From Terribacillus sp. DMT04 (GTDB taxonomy: Bacteria; Bacillota; Bacilli; Bacillales; Amphibacillaceae), in assembly GCF_019056395.1 (NCBI RefSeq), contig NZ_CP077639.1, positions 2,854,001 to 2,918,000 of the forward strand: a DNA stretch of 64,000 nt, given 5' to 3'. Both the position numbers and the translations under genes were made by a program. The first letter of the stretch is position 1, and each line of letters starts with the position of its first letter. Below, one piece after another: positions 26,759-34,779 of this stretch. The notes beneath the pieces were generated by a model. The model saw only the letters and a list, made by a program, of their open reading frames with translations. It did not search any database and was not told the origin of the DNA.

Positions 26759-27310
26759 ATGAAATTGCTGACATCACTTTATGTTGTGCGTCACGCACAT
26801 AGTATTTATACATCCGATGAACGAAACAGACCTTTATCAGAAGCAGGCTACTTAGCTGCCAAACTTGTGCACCAACTACTAGCTGCTGAACAAGTTGAGA
26901 TCAAGATATCAAGCCCTTATCGGCGCGCATGGGAAACGATCGCCACTAACAACCTGGTGATAATGGATGAGCGGCTGCGTGAACGTCAACTTGCTGACAG
27001 CCCAGCGAAGAACTTTCATGAGGCTATTCATCAATTATGGATGCAGGAAGATTTTCACTTTCCAGGCGGAGAATCAAACAAAACTGCCAGGACTAGGGGC
27101 GTTGCTGCCTTCCAAGACATACTTGCCTCCTACCCCGGAAAACGTGTCGCTATTGGAACACATGGTAACTTGATGACGCTGGCTTTGGGGCATTATGATA
27201 ATCAATTTCATTATGCTTTTTGGAAGCAGCTGGCTATGCCTGCTGTGTGGAAGCTAACGTTCGACGGCCAGCAATACATAGGAGCAGAGCAGCTCTGTAT
27301 CCAAAAATAG
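26759..27310 (+). CDS. histidine phosphatase family protein (phosphoglycerate-mutase-like)
   Basis: 183 residues. The phosphate pocket is visible: VVRHAHS (catalytic His about 11, in place of the usual RHG), ISSPYRRAWET with the second pocket Arg, and GTHGNLMTLAL carrying the proton-donor-side His. The acceptor His implies a phosphohistidine intermediate. The substrate is unknown. Upstream GGAGG site. It faces the GNAT gene across a hairpin containing both stop codons. Confidence 0.86.
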   Translation: MKLLTSLYVVRHAHSIYTSDERNRPLSEAGYLAAKLVHQLLAAEQVEIKISSPYRRAWETIATNNLVIMDERLRERQLADSPAKNFHEAIHQLWMQEDFHFPGGESNKTARTRGVAAFQDILASYPGKRVAIGTHGNLMTLALGHYDNQFHYAFWKQLAMPAVWKLTFDGQQYIGAEQLCIQK

Positions 27311-27334
27311 CGGACATCATTTGTCCGCTATTTT
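27303..27334. terminator. bidirectional terminator holding both convergent stop codons
   Basis: Arms AAAATAGCGGACA (27304-27316) and TGTCCGCTATTTT (27322-27334). The phosphatase TAG (27308-27310) is in one arm and the GNAT TGA (27319-27317) is in the loop. Confidence 0.9.
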
Positions 27335-27826
27335 CCATCCATATGCTATTTCGGGATAAGCAATCCCTTCTATATTAAATTGATCTTCACCGATTTTCTG
27401 CCCGCCAAGTCCTTCGTAAAAGTACTTCGCCTCATTCCCTGCAAGCATCCACGCGACAATTCCTGTCATCCCTTCAGCCGCAAGCTGTTCTTCTAATGAA
27501 CGCATCAGTTTTGTACCAACCCCTTGTTTGACAGACGCTGGATCAACATAAATGGCATATACTTCTCCATCATACTCCGGATACAGCTTATCACGGCATT
27601 TGCCGCCGCTGATAAATCCGGCAATAGTTCCTTCTGACTCGGCCACGAGCAGGAGCGATCCTGACGATAGTACTTTTTCAAACCGTTCTGCCCTGTCTTC
27701 AGGGTGAATAGCCGCCAAATAAGCAGCCGGCAAAATATCTTTATAGGCATATTGCCAACTCCGTGCGCTAATTTCTCCAATACGGCGGCAATCAGCTAGA
27801 CATGCTTTCCGAATAGATACGGTCAT
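27317..27826 (-). CDS. GNAT-family N-acetyltransferase
   Basis: 169 residues. The acetyl-CoA binding segment EVYAIYVDPASVKQGVGTKLM (split, about 88-108) has the V-x-x-x-x-Q-G-V-G-T pyrophosphate loop. The N-terminal RKACLADCRRIGEISARSW is typical for the fold, and NEAKYFYEGLGG near residue 140 is the usual motif B. The substrate cannot be told. GGAG lies 8 bases before the ATG at 27826, so I do not use the GTG one codon upstream. Immediately downstream of the 2OG-Fe gene (15 bases), so the two are probably co-transcribed. Confidence 0.88.
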   Translation of the reverse strand: MTVSIRKACLADCRRIGEISARSWQYAYKDILPAAYLAAIHPEDRAERFEKVLSSGSLLLVAESEGTIAGFISGGKCRDKLYPEYDGEVYAIYVDPASVKQGVGTKLMRSLEEQLAAEGMTGIVAWMLAGNEAKYFYEGLGGQKIGEDQFNIEGIAYPEIAYGWKIADK

Positions 27827-27841
27827 CACTTTCGCTCCTTT

Positions 27842-28594
27842 TTACGCTAGTACAGTTGGCTGAAAATCAATCAAAAGAATAGAACGTACTCCTGGTCGGT
27901 CTGCTTCTCCTTTTTGGATAGGACTGACATAATGGCTTACAGCCTCATCATGAACACCATACGATTCTAATGGCCGATGAATTTCAAAGCTTTCATGAAA
28001 CTGGCTTTCATCTGCATCCTTCGGCAGTTTCCCTGCACAAGCAGGCGTTGCAACGATATTCAGACCGCCAACAACATTATCCCGCTTCATCAGATGTGCA
28101 AAGGTGAACGGCTCACCATCCTGGTGAATAAGGTTAGGAGAAGAGACGCCTTCCTGCCCGTCTTCTGTCACTTCCAGCTTCACAAAATGAATACCTGCAT
28201 GAACCGGCAAGATCAAGTCTTCCTGACGCCAAAAAGTCTCTTTGTAATCATGCATGATAATCTTCTGCAGTAATTTATTTTCCAGAATATGATCGGGAAG
28301 GGATGGAAATTCTCTGTAAGAGTCCACATATTCCGGGTTGAAGCGGCCTTGAAAATACTGCGCCATACTGCCATTTTCCCGCTCAATACTTGGCAGCCAT
28401 TCCATACGCTCATCCTTATCAAAGATGATTGCCCGAGAATAGCGACGATAGCGGTTTAATTCGGGTGCATAGCTATCCGTCGGTAATGTATCAAAGACAG
28501 CTTGCAGCTCGGCTAAATCTTTCTCCAATCCATCATAAGCAAGCTCTTTCTGTAAATCATATCGGCTGTAGCCTTGTTCTTTTAACGCGTGCAT
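27842..28594 (-). CDS. 2-oxoglutarate/Fe(II) dioxygenase, amino-acid hydroxylase-like
   Basis: 250 residues. The facial triad is readable as His157-x-Asp159 in LIHQDGEPFTFAHLM, and distal His221 in AVSHYVSPI. The 2OG-binding Arg237 is in RSILLIDF. The same wording (HxDxEP...FxHLM, H-x-V-x-P, R-x-ILL) occurs in the L-isoleucine-4-hydroxylase (IDO) family of Bacillus. The predicted reaction is hydroxylation of a free amino acid or similar small acid with loss of CO2 from 2-oxoglutarate. The substrate is not predictable. GGAGG is 7 bases before the ATG. An acetyltransferase gene follows, possibly acting on the product. Confidence 0.8.
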   Translation of the reverse strand: MHALKEQGYSRYDLQKELAYDGLEKDLAELQAVFDTLPTDSYAPELNRYRRYSRAIIFDKDERMEWLPSIERENGSMAQYFQGRFNPEYVDSYREFPSLPDHILENKLLQKIIMHDYKETFWRQEDLILPVHAGIHFVKLEVTEDGQEGVSSPNLIHQDGEPFTFAHLMKRDNVVGGLNIVATPACAGKLPKDADESQFHESFEIHRPLESYGVHDEAVSHYVSPIQKGEADRPGVRSILLIDFQPTVLA

Positions 28595-28703
28595 GCATAA
28601 ACCTCCACAAATCTAGAATCTTTCTCTATCATAATACATGCAAAGGGAAAGAAACATGTTTTCGTTTGCGATTTTATGACATTTACGTCAGGAGTGGTGT
28701 TTG

Positions 28704-29213
28704 ATGAAGAAGAAATCCATTGCAGAATTTCAGAAACTATACCAAACAGCAGCCGTTATGAATGCACAGCTGCGCGCCGGAGATGTGCTGTACAGCTCTA
28801 TCGGTCCCTCTACTTTCTTTTTCAGCCATGCTGGAATAGTTGGAGGAGATGGCAAGATATACCACGCACATCCATCAGGAGGTATAGCAGAATCTCTGCC
28901 TGCTTATTTGTCGCGGCATCGTTACGGTGGGACGCTCACACTTCTCCGCCCAAAAGCTGACCCAACAGAAGCAGCAGCATGGGCAGTGCAACATATCGGT
29001 TCCATGAAGGGCTATCGTTTTAACAGGACATTGGCAGATACAAATTGGAATTATTGCACGAAGTTTGTTTGGCAAGCTTTCTCTTCTGGCTGCGGTATTG
29101 ATTTGAGTGCCGCCACAGCAAAGCTATCTAAACGCTGGATATTCCCCCGCCATATTAAACGTTCTTCCCACTTTGACCCCATTGCTAAATTCTCTCTCGA
29201 GTATCGGCTCTAG
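28704..29213 (+). CDS. YiiX/YebB-like permuted NlpC/P60 family protein
   Basis: 169 residues. GDVLYSS then SHAGIVGGDGKIYHAHP gives the first half (His about 37), and NYCTKFVWQAFSSGCGID supplies a Cys about 114 in the second half. A His-then-Cys order is expected of permuted papain-like hydrolases (YiiX, lecithin-retinol-acyltransferase relatives). No signal peptide is present, so the substrate is probably intracellular, such as a lipid, peptide or amide. A TTG codon directly before the ATG is possible, but spacing from GGAG favours the ATG. Monocistronic. Confidence 0.75.
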   Translation: MKKKSIAEFQKLYQTAAVMNAQLRAGDVLYSSIGPSTFFFSHAGIVGGDGKIYHAHPSGGIAESLPAYLSRHRYGGTLTLLRPKADPTEAAAWAVQHIGSMKGYRFNRTLADTNWNYCTKFVWQAFSSGCGIDLSAATAKLSKRWIFPRHIKRSSHFDPIAKFSLEYRL

Positions 29214-29263
29214 TCACAATTTTCTGGTAAAATAAGATGGATCGTATTTAAGGGGGAATAAAC

Positions 29264-30493
29264 ATGGATTTTGAACAAAAGTTAGAAAAATATGCTGAAT
29301 TATTGCTGCATATCGGCTTACGTGTGAAAGAAGGACAAGATCTAATGATTTCGGCAGATTTATCCGCTGCACCATTTACGAAAGTTGTTGCACAAAAAGC
29401 ATATGAAGCAGGTATGCGCGATGTTGTTGTTGATTACCAGGATGACAATATTACCAAAGCAAAAATCAGCTACGCGAAAGAGGAAGATCTTGATTTCTTC
29501 ACTCCTTTCCGCGGTCGTGTTTATGAAGAACTGGCAGCAGCTGATACCGCATTTTTAGAAATCAAAACACCAAATCCTTCTCTTTTTGATGGCATTGACC
29601 CTGCCAGAGTTGCTCGTTATACAAAAGCGTTAGGCGCTGCCAGACAAGGTTACCAAGCTTACAAAACAAATGGACGCATTAACTGGCTGATTGCTTCTGT
29701 TCCAACAGTAGAATGGGCCGAATCTGTCTTCCCTGACTTAACTGGTCAAGCAGCTGTTGATAAATTATGGGACAGAATCTTCTTCACTACCCGCTCTGAT
29801 CAGGACAACACAGTAGAGCTTTGGGAACAGCATGTAGCCGTCATGAAAAAGAATGCAGATCATCTCAATACAAGAGATTATCGAAAACTGCACTATACAG
29901 GTCCTGGAACAGACTTAACAATTGAGCTGCACCCGGAAGCAATATGGACATGCGCGGAATTTAAAAAAGAAGATGCTAGTACATACATCCCGAATCTTCC
30001 TACTGAAGAAGTATTTACTATTCCTGTAAGAAATGGCGTAAATGGGACTGTCAGCAGTACGAAGCCCTTGAATTATGGGGGTACGTTGCTGGAGAACTTT
30101 TCGCTTACCTTCGAAAAAGGAAAAGTGGTAGACTTCACTGCCGAGAAAGGCTATGAAACATTAAAAAACTTACTGGACACAGATGACGGGGCGAGATTCC
30201 TTGGCGAGGTAGCACTTGTGCCGCACGAATCTCCTATCTCCCAGTCTGGTATTGTCTTTAATAACACATTATTTGATGAAAATGCTTCTTGTCACTTAGC
30301 GCTTGGACAAGCTATCGGATTTTGCGTGAAAGATGCACAAAACAAGTCAAAAGAAGAACTAACGGCAATGGGCTTCAACTACAGCTTAACGCATGTTGAT
30401 TTCATGGTTGGCTCTGGTGAACTTTCCATTACTGGTGAAACACCGGACGGTAAAGTGGAAGCCATCTTTGAGAACGGCAATTGGGCTTTTTAA
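29264..30493 (+). CDS. ampS: aminopeptidase, M29 family
   Basis: Metallopeptidase of 409 residues (B. subtilis AmpS about 410) that removes N-terminal residues from peptides in the cytosol. It has the N-terminal YAELLLHIGLRVKEGQDLMIS. Metal-site segments are NLPTEEVFTIP (Glu), ARFLGEVALVPHESPIS and NTLFDENASCHLALGQAI (Glu/His), with SLTHVDFMVGS (His-x-Asp) near the end. A GGGGG site precedes the ATG. Ends at a strong bidirectional hairpin. Confidence 0.93.
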   Translation: MDFEQKLEKYAELLLHIGLRVKEGQDLMISADLSAAPFTKVVAQKAYEAGMRDVVVDYQDDNITKAKISYAKEEDLDFFTPFRGRVYEELAAADTAFLEIKTPNPSLFDGIDPARVARYTKALGAARQGYQAYKTNGRINWLIASVPTVEWAESVFPDLTGQAAVDKLWDRIFFTTRSDQDNTVELWEQHVAVMKKNADHLNTRDYRKLHYTGPGTDLTIELHPEAIWTCAEFKKEDASTYIPNLPTEEVFTIPVRNGVNGTVSSTKPLNYGGTLLENFSLTFEKGKVVDFTAEKGYETLKNLLDTDDGARFLGEVALVPHESPISQSGIVFNNTLFDENASCHLALGQAIGFCVKDAQNKSKEELTAMGFNYSLTHVDFMVGSGELSITGETPDGKVEAIFENGNWAF

Positions 30494-30538
30494 CATAAAG
30501 AAAAGGAGCAGCAAAATCGCTGCTCCTTTTCTTTATGT
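30493..30538. terminator. bidirectional terminator, ampS / Nudix
   Basis: Twenty-base perfect arms (30493-30512 and 30519-30538) with a six-base loop. The Nudix stop codon is inside the downstream arm. Confidence 0.93.
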
Positions 30539-31123
30539 ACGGCATATCGCGATTACTTCTCGATAATACTCGAGCTCATGCGGGCATAACGCATCGCGTG
30601 TTACATCAATTCGCTGACGCGGTGCTCCTGCAACGATTTCCGCTTCCATCTTCGCATGTTCTCCTTCAACCAAGCTTTCCAAGTCATTCACTCGCATCCG
30701 AATAATTTGTATAACTTCATCATTTAGCAGAATAACCGGCAACTCCTCCAGATAGTAGAAGAATTGATGACAAAATTCCCTATCTATCAAGTTAGCAGCA
30801 AATAATTCCTCTTGGATAACACCCTTATAAAACAAATCACTCTCTTCAAGCGTGACCCCTAATTCTTCTTGTACTTCGCGCAAGCCGCCGGTTACAGGGG
30901 TTTCGCCATTTTCCAAATGACCCGCTGCGGTAATGTCGTATTTCCCGGGAAATTCGCTTTTATTGAAGGCGCGCTGCTGTAGATAAATGTATAGATCTGT
31001 ACCATCGTGTTCGACGAACCAGCAATGAAACGTTTCATGCCAATCCCCGTCCCGATGCACTTCTTCTCTTTCTTTCACGCCTATCTCTCGGTGCTGGTCA
31101 TCAAAAATTGTCAATAGCTCCAT
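30533..31123 (-). CDS. Nudix hydrolase
   Basis: 196 residues. The complete Nudix box GHLENGETPVTGGLREVQEELGV (split, about 69-91) fits GX5EX7REUXEEXGU. The surrounding FDDQHREIGVKEREEVHRDGDWHETFHCW and a long C-terminal part resemble the IPP-isomerase-like/YfcD subgroup. The substrate is unknown, probably a nucleoside or prenyl diphosphate-type molecule. The longer frame to 31156 has no ribosome site, whereas GGGGG precedes the ATG at 31123. Confidence 0.87.
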   Translation of the reverse strand: MELLTIFDDQHREIGVKEREEVHRDGDWHETFHCWFVEHDGTDLYIYLQQRAFNKSEFPGKYDITAAGHLENGETPVTGGLREVQEELGVTLEESDLFYKGVIQEELFAANLIDREFCHQFFYYLEELPVILLNDEVIQIIRMRVNDLESLVEGEHAKMEAEIVAGAPRQRIDVTRDALCPHELEYYREVIAICRT

Positions 31124-31202
31124 GTTAGGCCCCCATACTATACCTTTACTCTTCATCTTTAATGTAAGCGATTGCCTGTGTGTTGTCTACACACATTCCC
31201 AA

Positions 31203-32222
31203 TTAAATGGAGTTTTCGCGCATTTCCTCGACCAGCGGTATGACGTCGTTTGCAAAACGTTCCATTTCCCGCAGCTGTGGGGAAAATTGCAGCAAAAGCA
31301 AACTAACGCCTGCATGTTCATAAGCAAGAATCCGCTGCGCTATTTGCATTGGCGTTCCAACTAGATTCGGACGCAGTCCTCTTGCAGCAACAGCATCGTC
31401 GCTGATGATACTTTTTTGTGCTAATTCTTCCTCTGTTACATATGCTTCGTAGTCGACGCCGGTAATCCGTTCCCATTCTTGATAGGCTTCTTCCTCTGTC
31501 TCACGACAAATGACATAAGCAGTCATACCAAACTCGGTAAAAGGCTGCTTGCCAGCAGCTTCCCGGCGAATTTGCATGTCAGCTACCATACTAGCTGTTT
31601 CCTGTACCGTACCGCCTTTCATCACGTAAGCATCGCATGATTCCGCAATGGTCTGCCGCAAATAGTCGCTCTCTCCGCCAGCGTACAAAGGCGATATTTC
31701 TTTTTTGTTCGCAGCTGGGAGATAATCGATATGCTGGACTTGATAATATAATCCATCATATGTGTAACTGCCCGCTGCCCAAACACCGCGCAGCACTTCA
31801 AAAAATTCCTCTGTCTGCAGGTAAAATTCCTCCGTTCCGGCTATATCACCAGCTTCTCGCTTTTGTTCTTCTTCCCGAAGAAAAGATACAACCGCAAGTG
31901 AAAATCGACTGTTGCTAATCTGATCAATAGTCACTGCTTGCTTAGCAGCTTCCACTGGCTGATCAATACTCGGCCGAACTGCTGCCATGATATGCAGTTT
32001 ATTTGTTGCCTCTGCCACAGCGCTAGCTGTTTCCCAAAAATCCAGCTGCTGATCTGCATTCTTTCCTTGGTATAGGTAGGTATCAGGAAGAAATACAGCA
32101 TCAAAACCACTGCGTTCTGCCATGCGCGCTGTTTCCTTTACACATAACAAGCTAAGAGATGCCTCATCCTCCACATGCCGCAGCCAGCTGTTTGTTACTG
32201 GCTGCCAATACGCATATTTCAT
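31203..32222 (-). CDS. LLM-class flavin monooxygenase under SAM-riboswitch control
   Basis: TIM-barrel flavin-dependent monooxygenase of 339 residues in the SsuD/SfnG (alkanesulfonate/dimethylsulfone) branch: KYAYWQPVTNSWLRHV start, GFDAVFLPDTYLY, IMAAVRPSIDQPVEAAKQAVTIDQIS (split), FYLQTEEFFEVLRGVW and a late LVGTPMQIAQRI segment. The S-box leader directly upstream means it is switched on when SAM, hence methionine/cysteine supply, is low. That supports a role in taking sulfur from organosulfur compounds with reduced FMN and oxygen. No sulfonate transporter or flavin reductase is adjacent. AAGGAG precedes the ATG. Confidence 0.87.
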   Translation of the reverse strand: MKYAYWQPVTNSWLRHVEDEASLSLLCVKETARMAERSGFDAVFLPDTYLYQGKNADQQLDFWETASAVAEATNKLHIMAAVRPSIDQPVEAAKQAVTIDQISNSRFSLAVVSFLREEEQKREAGDIAGTEEFYLQTEEFFEVLRGVWAAGSYTYDGLYYQVQHIDYLPAANKKEISPLYAGGESDYLRQTIAESCDAYVMKGGTVQETASMVADMQIRREAAGKQPFTEFGMTAYVICRETEEEAYQEWERITGVDYEAYVTEEELAQKSIISDDAVAARGLRPNLVGTPMQIAQRILAYEHAGVSLLLLQFSPQLREMERFANDVIPLVEEMRENSI

Positions 32223-32278
32223 GTCTATTACTCCTTTTGCCCATAGGAAATCCTACCGAACGACACATCGATCCTACT

Positions 32279-32443
32279 AAAAAAGCTTCTTCGATAAGAA
32301 GAAGCTCGTTACTTGCAGCCGTCGTTATCTTATCACGCAGCTTACATAAAGCTGCAGGTCGTAGCACCTTCCTGCAGGACTGCCCTCCTGCAGTGGGTTG
32401 CCGGGCTTCATCGGGCCTTTCCCTCCGCCACTCGTTATAAGAT
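32279..32443 (-). ncRNA. SAM-I riboswitch (S-box) with terminator
   Basis: Minus strand shows the S-box core: P1 ATCTTAT (32443-32437) with ATAAGAT (32333-32327). GGAGGGAAAGGCCCGATGAA is followed by GCCCGGCAACC, and then by GGTGCTA. The expression platform is a terminator with arms AGCTTCTTC/GAAGAAGCT (32306-32284) and a U-run. Binding of SAM should stabilise the aptamer and allow termination. Confidence 0.95.
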
Positions 32444-32464
32444 TTCTTATGAATTGTCTTTTCT

Positions 32465-32494
32465 ACTATACCAGAATAACAGCAGCTGATTCAA
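32465..32494 (-). promoter_or_regulatory. promoter driving the SAM riboswitch transcript
   Basis: TTGAAT (32494-32489), 18-base spacer, TATAGT (32470-32465). The -35 box overlaps the stop codon of the upstream LLM gene, so the riboswitch governs only the downstream monooxygenase. Confidence 0.75.
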
Positions 32495-33507
32495 ACAGAA
32501 TAACCCCGCTGCTTGTAAGTCTCCATTAAAAGCTGGAAGCCATTCTGTCTGGCTTGCTCATCATAAACCGGACTTGTCAGCATGAATTCCACATCGTGGC
32601 CATAATATTTCTGCAGTTCCTCCAGCTGCTGAAGCACTTCAGCTGGGGTGCCAATGACCATTGTTGCTCTGTTATCTTGCAGCCGTTCTTTTTCATAAGG
32701 AGATAATTTGTACGCTGCAGCTGTGTCTGGACGCAGCATCCCGTTTACAGGTCTACCCTGTTCTTGCAAAAGGGATGCTACTTCATGGCTTTTCGCTAAT
32801 GCTTCTGCTTGTTCATGCGTCGCAGCACAGAATAAGAACAAGCTGATTAACGCTTGCGGCTTCCCTGCCTCCTGCTGAAAAGATTGTCGGTACATTTCCA
32901 GTACAGCTGTATCTTTTTCTCCGCGGATAAACTGCGCGTAAGCAAATCCTATGCCGTGATAAGCAGCAAGGCCTGCACTGCCTGCACTGCCGCCCAACAG
33001 CCAGACAGCAGGCGCTGTCTGAATGTCTGGCATTGCTTTTAATTCTCCAAAGCGATGCTTTTCCTCATTCCTTATATTCAAGTAATGAAGCAGATCACGT
33101 ATTTGGCGGTCATACCAATCCTCCGGTACGATTTTATGCTCTTGCAATGCTCGTTTAGCAGCGGGCATACCGCCTGGAGCACGTCCAATTCCGATGTCAA
33201 TTCTTCCTGGATGAAGTGCTTCAAGTAGTCGCGCGTTTTCTGCCACTTTATAAGCACTATAGTGGGACAGCATGACACCCCCGGATCCGATTCTAATTCG
33301 TGACGTTCTGCTTGCCAGATGCGCCATCATGACTTCTGGACTGCTATGTCCTAAGCTGCCCCCATGATGTTCTGATACCCAGAAGCGCTCGTACCCCAGC
33401 TGATCAGCCAGCTCTGCTAAACGAGCTGTCTCCTGTAGCGCTTCTGCCGCATTGCCATCTTCTTTAAGACGAGATTGATCCAATATACTAAGCTTCATAT
33501 TCTTCAC
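32491..33507 (-). CDS. luciferase-like monooxygenase family protein, LLM group
   Basis: 338 residues, bacterial-luciferase-like TIM barrel. It has LSILDQSRLKEDGNAAEAL start, YERFWVSEHHGGSLGHSSPEVMMAHLA (split, His pair at the active site), RIGSGGVMLSHYSAYKVAEN, HPGRIDIGIGRAPGG and VIGTPAEVLQQL. This wording defines the large MsnO8/YwcH-type LLM subgroup, whose substrates are mostly unknown. It is upstream of the riboswitch and not controlled by it. Only loosely similar to the neighbouring LLM gene, so not a recent duplication. Confidence 0.88.
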   Translation of the reverse strand: MKNMKLSILDQSRLKEDGNAAEALQETARLAELADQLGYERFWVSEHHGGSLGHSSPEVMMAHLASRTSRIRIGSGGVMLSHYSAYKVAENARLLEALHPGRIDIGIGRAPGGMPAAKRALQEHKIVPEDWYDRQIRDLLHYLNIRNEEKHRFGELKAMPDIQTAPAVWLLGGSAGSAGLAAYHGIGFAYAQFIRGEKDTAVLEMYRQSFQQEAGKPQALISLFLFCAATHEQAEALAKSHEVASLLQEQGRPVNGMLRPDTAAAYKLSPYEKERLQDNRATMVIGTPAEVLQQLEELQKYYGHDVEFMLTSPVYDEQARQNGFQLLMETYKQRGYSV

Positions 33508-33600
33508 TCCCTGCCTTTATCATAGCCGGTGCGAAAGACTTTTAAAAACATTCCGTTTTTCTGTATGCTAGTAATGTCAGAACAAAAGGAGGCTGGTTTT

Positions 33601-34461
33601 GTGATTGGGTTTATTGGATTAGGAATTATGGGAGAAAACATGGCAGCTAATCTGCTCAAAAAAGGAGAGCAGTTAGTTGTTTATAACCGTACGAAAGCAA
33701 AAGCACAACATTTAGTAGACAATGGTGCTGTCTGGGCAGAATCACCTCAAAAAGTTGGCGAACAAGCAGATGTCGTATTTACAATGCTCACTGACCCAAG
33801 CGCTGTGAAAGCTGTAGTCCTCGGAGAAGAAGGACTGTTCAGCGGAATGAAGAAAGGCAGCTTGTGGGTTGATGTTAGTACAGTAAAACCAGCATTCACG
33901 AAGGAAATGGCTGTAGCGGCTAAGAAACATCATATCCGTTTCGTTGATGCACCAGTTTCCGGTTCAAAAGCACCTGCACAGCAAGGAAAGCTGCACTTTC
34001 TTGTTGGCGGTGATGCACAAGATGTTAAACAAATTACACCTTTGCTCGAAAAAATGGGACAAAGCGTTCAGCATATGGGGGAAAACGGGAACGGCTCCGC
34101 GACAAAACTAGCAGTGAATATGCTGCTTGTACAGTCTCTTACTGGTTTATCAGAAGCTATAAGCTTTGGTGAAGCAGTCGGTCTCAATGCCGAACACTTG
34201 ATGGACGTGCTGCTGGCTCTTCCCGTAACAAGTGATATTCAGGCTGGAAAACGAGACACCATCCTGCAGCAGAACTTTGACCCCCAATTCCCGCTCGAGC
34301 ATGCTTACAAAGATTTGCAGCAAATCTCTGAAACAGCTTATGAAGCAGGAGCTCCTCTGCCAATGACAAATAGTGTGAAGGAACTGTATGCTCTTGCGCA
34401 AAAGAATGGCTACGGCAAAAAAGATGTCGCAGCTGTCTACGCGCTGTTGGCACGTGACTGA
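33601..34461 (+). CDS. NAD(P)-dependent 3-hydroxyisobutyrate-dehydrogenase family protein
   Basis: Beta-hydroxyacid dehydrogenase of 286 residues. Rossmann motif GFIGLGIMGENMAANLLKKG (about 3-22), substrate motif VDAPVSGSKAPAQQGKL (about 114-130) and catalytic Lys in NGSATKLAVNMLL (about 165-177). This subgroup includes B. subtilis YkwC (about 288); substrates are 3-hydroxyacids or glyoxylate/succinic-semialdehyde-like molecules. A longer frame from 33529 is not used because AAAGGAGG lies 8 bases before the GTG at 33601. Confidence 0.88.
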   Translation: MIGFIGLGIMGENMAANLLKKGEQLVVYNRTKAKAQHLVDNGAVWAESPQKVGEQADVVFTMLTDPSAVKAVVLGEEGLFSGMKKGSLWVDVSTVKPAFTKEMAVAAKKHHIRFVDAPVSGSKAPAQQGKLHFLVGGDAQDVKQITPLLEKMGQSVQHMGENGNGSATKLAVNMLLVQSLTGLSEAISFGEAVGLNAEHLMDVLLALPVTSDIQAGKRDTILQQNFDPQFPLEHAYKDLQQISETAYEAGAPLPMTNSVKELYALAQKNGYGKKDVAAVYALLARD

Positions 34462-34485
34462 CATAAGATTTTGTATCATAGCGTT

Positions 34486-34517
34486 AAAGAATCCGATTTT
34501 TTTCGGATTCTTTTTTT
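34486..34517 (+). terminator. terminator after the hydroxyacid dehydrogenase gene
   Basis: Arms AAAGAATCCGA (34486-34496) and TCGGATTCTTT (34503-34513), then T-run. Confidence 0.9.
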
Positions 34518-34779
34518 ATTCTCAATTATTTTTAGTAATTAACATTGGCATACTAACGAGAATAAGCGGGTATGGAAAGCAGAGATACTTATTTCATGTG
34601 AAGTATTTTTTTGCATATTTTCACTACATTAGAATCGTTATAAATCTTTTGATTTAATAAATTTTTTAAATCAATTAAATACATCACTCAAAATAGAGCA
34701 ATCCTTTCATATCAATATTTTTATGCTAATATAATGTTGTATTTAATAATTTATTTACTTTACTAAAGGAGTTTTCGTT
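34518..34779 (+). promoter_or_regulatory. AT-rich upstream region of the dicarboxylate transporter
   Basis: A TATAAT at 34730-34735 with a weak TTCATA 18 bases upstream is the best promoter. An AAAGGAG site precedes the ATG. The very AT-rich 34600-34760 stretch could bind a response regulator such as those controlling malate transporters, but I see no clear repeated operator. Confidence 0.45.

Noticed and set aside
31162-31175. cre-like TGTAAGCGATTGCC near the Nudix start
   Set aside because: Mismatches at two conserved positions and lies in the spacer between two minus-strand genes without a matching promoter.
31203-33507. Recent tandem duplication of two LLM monooxygenase genes
   Set aside because: The two proteins belong to different LLM subgroups with little shared sequence beyond the fold, and only one is behind the SAM riboswitch.
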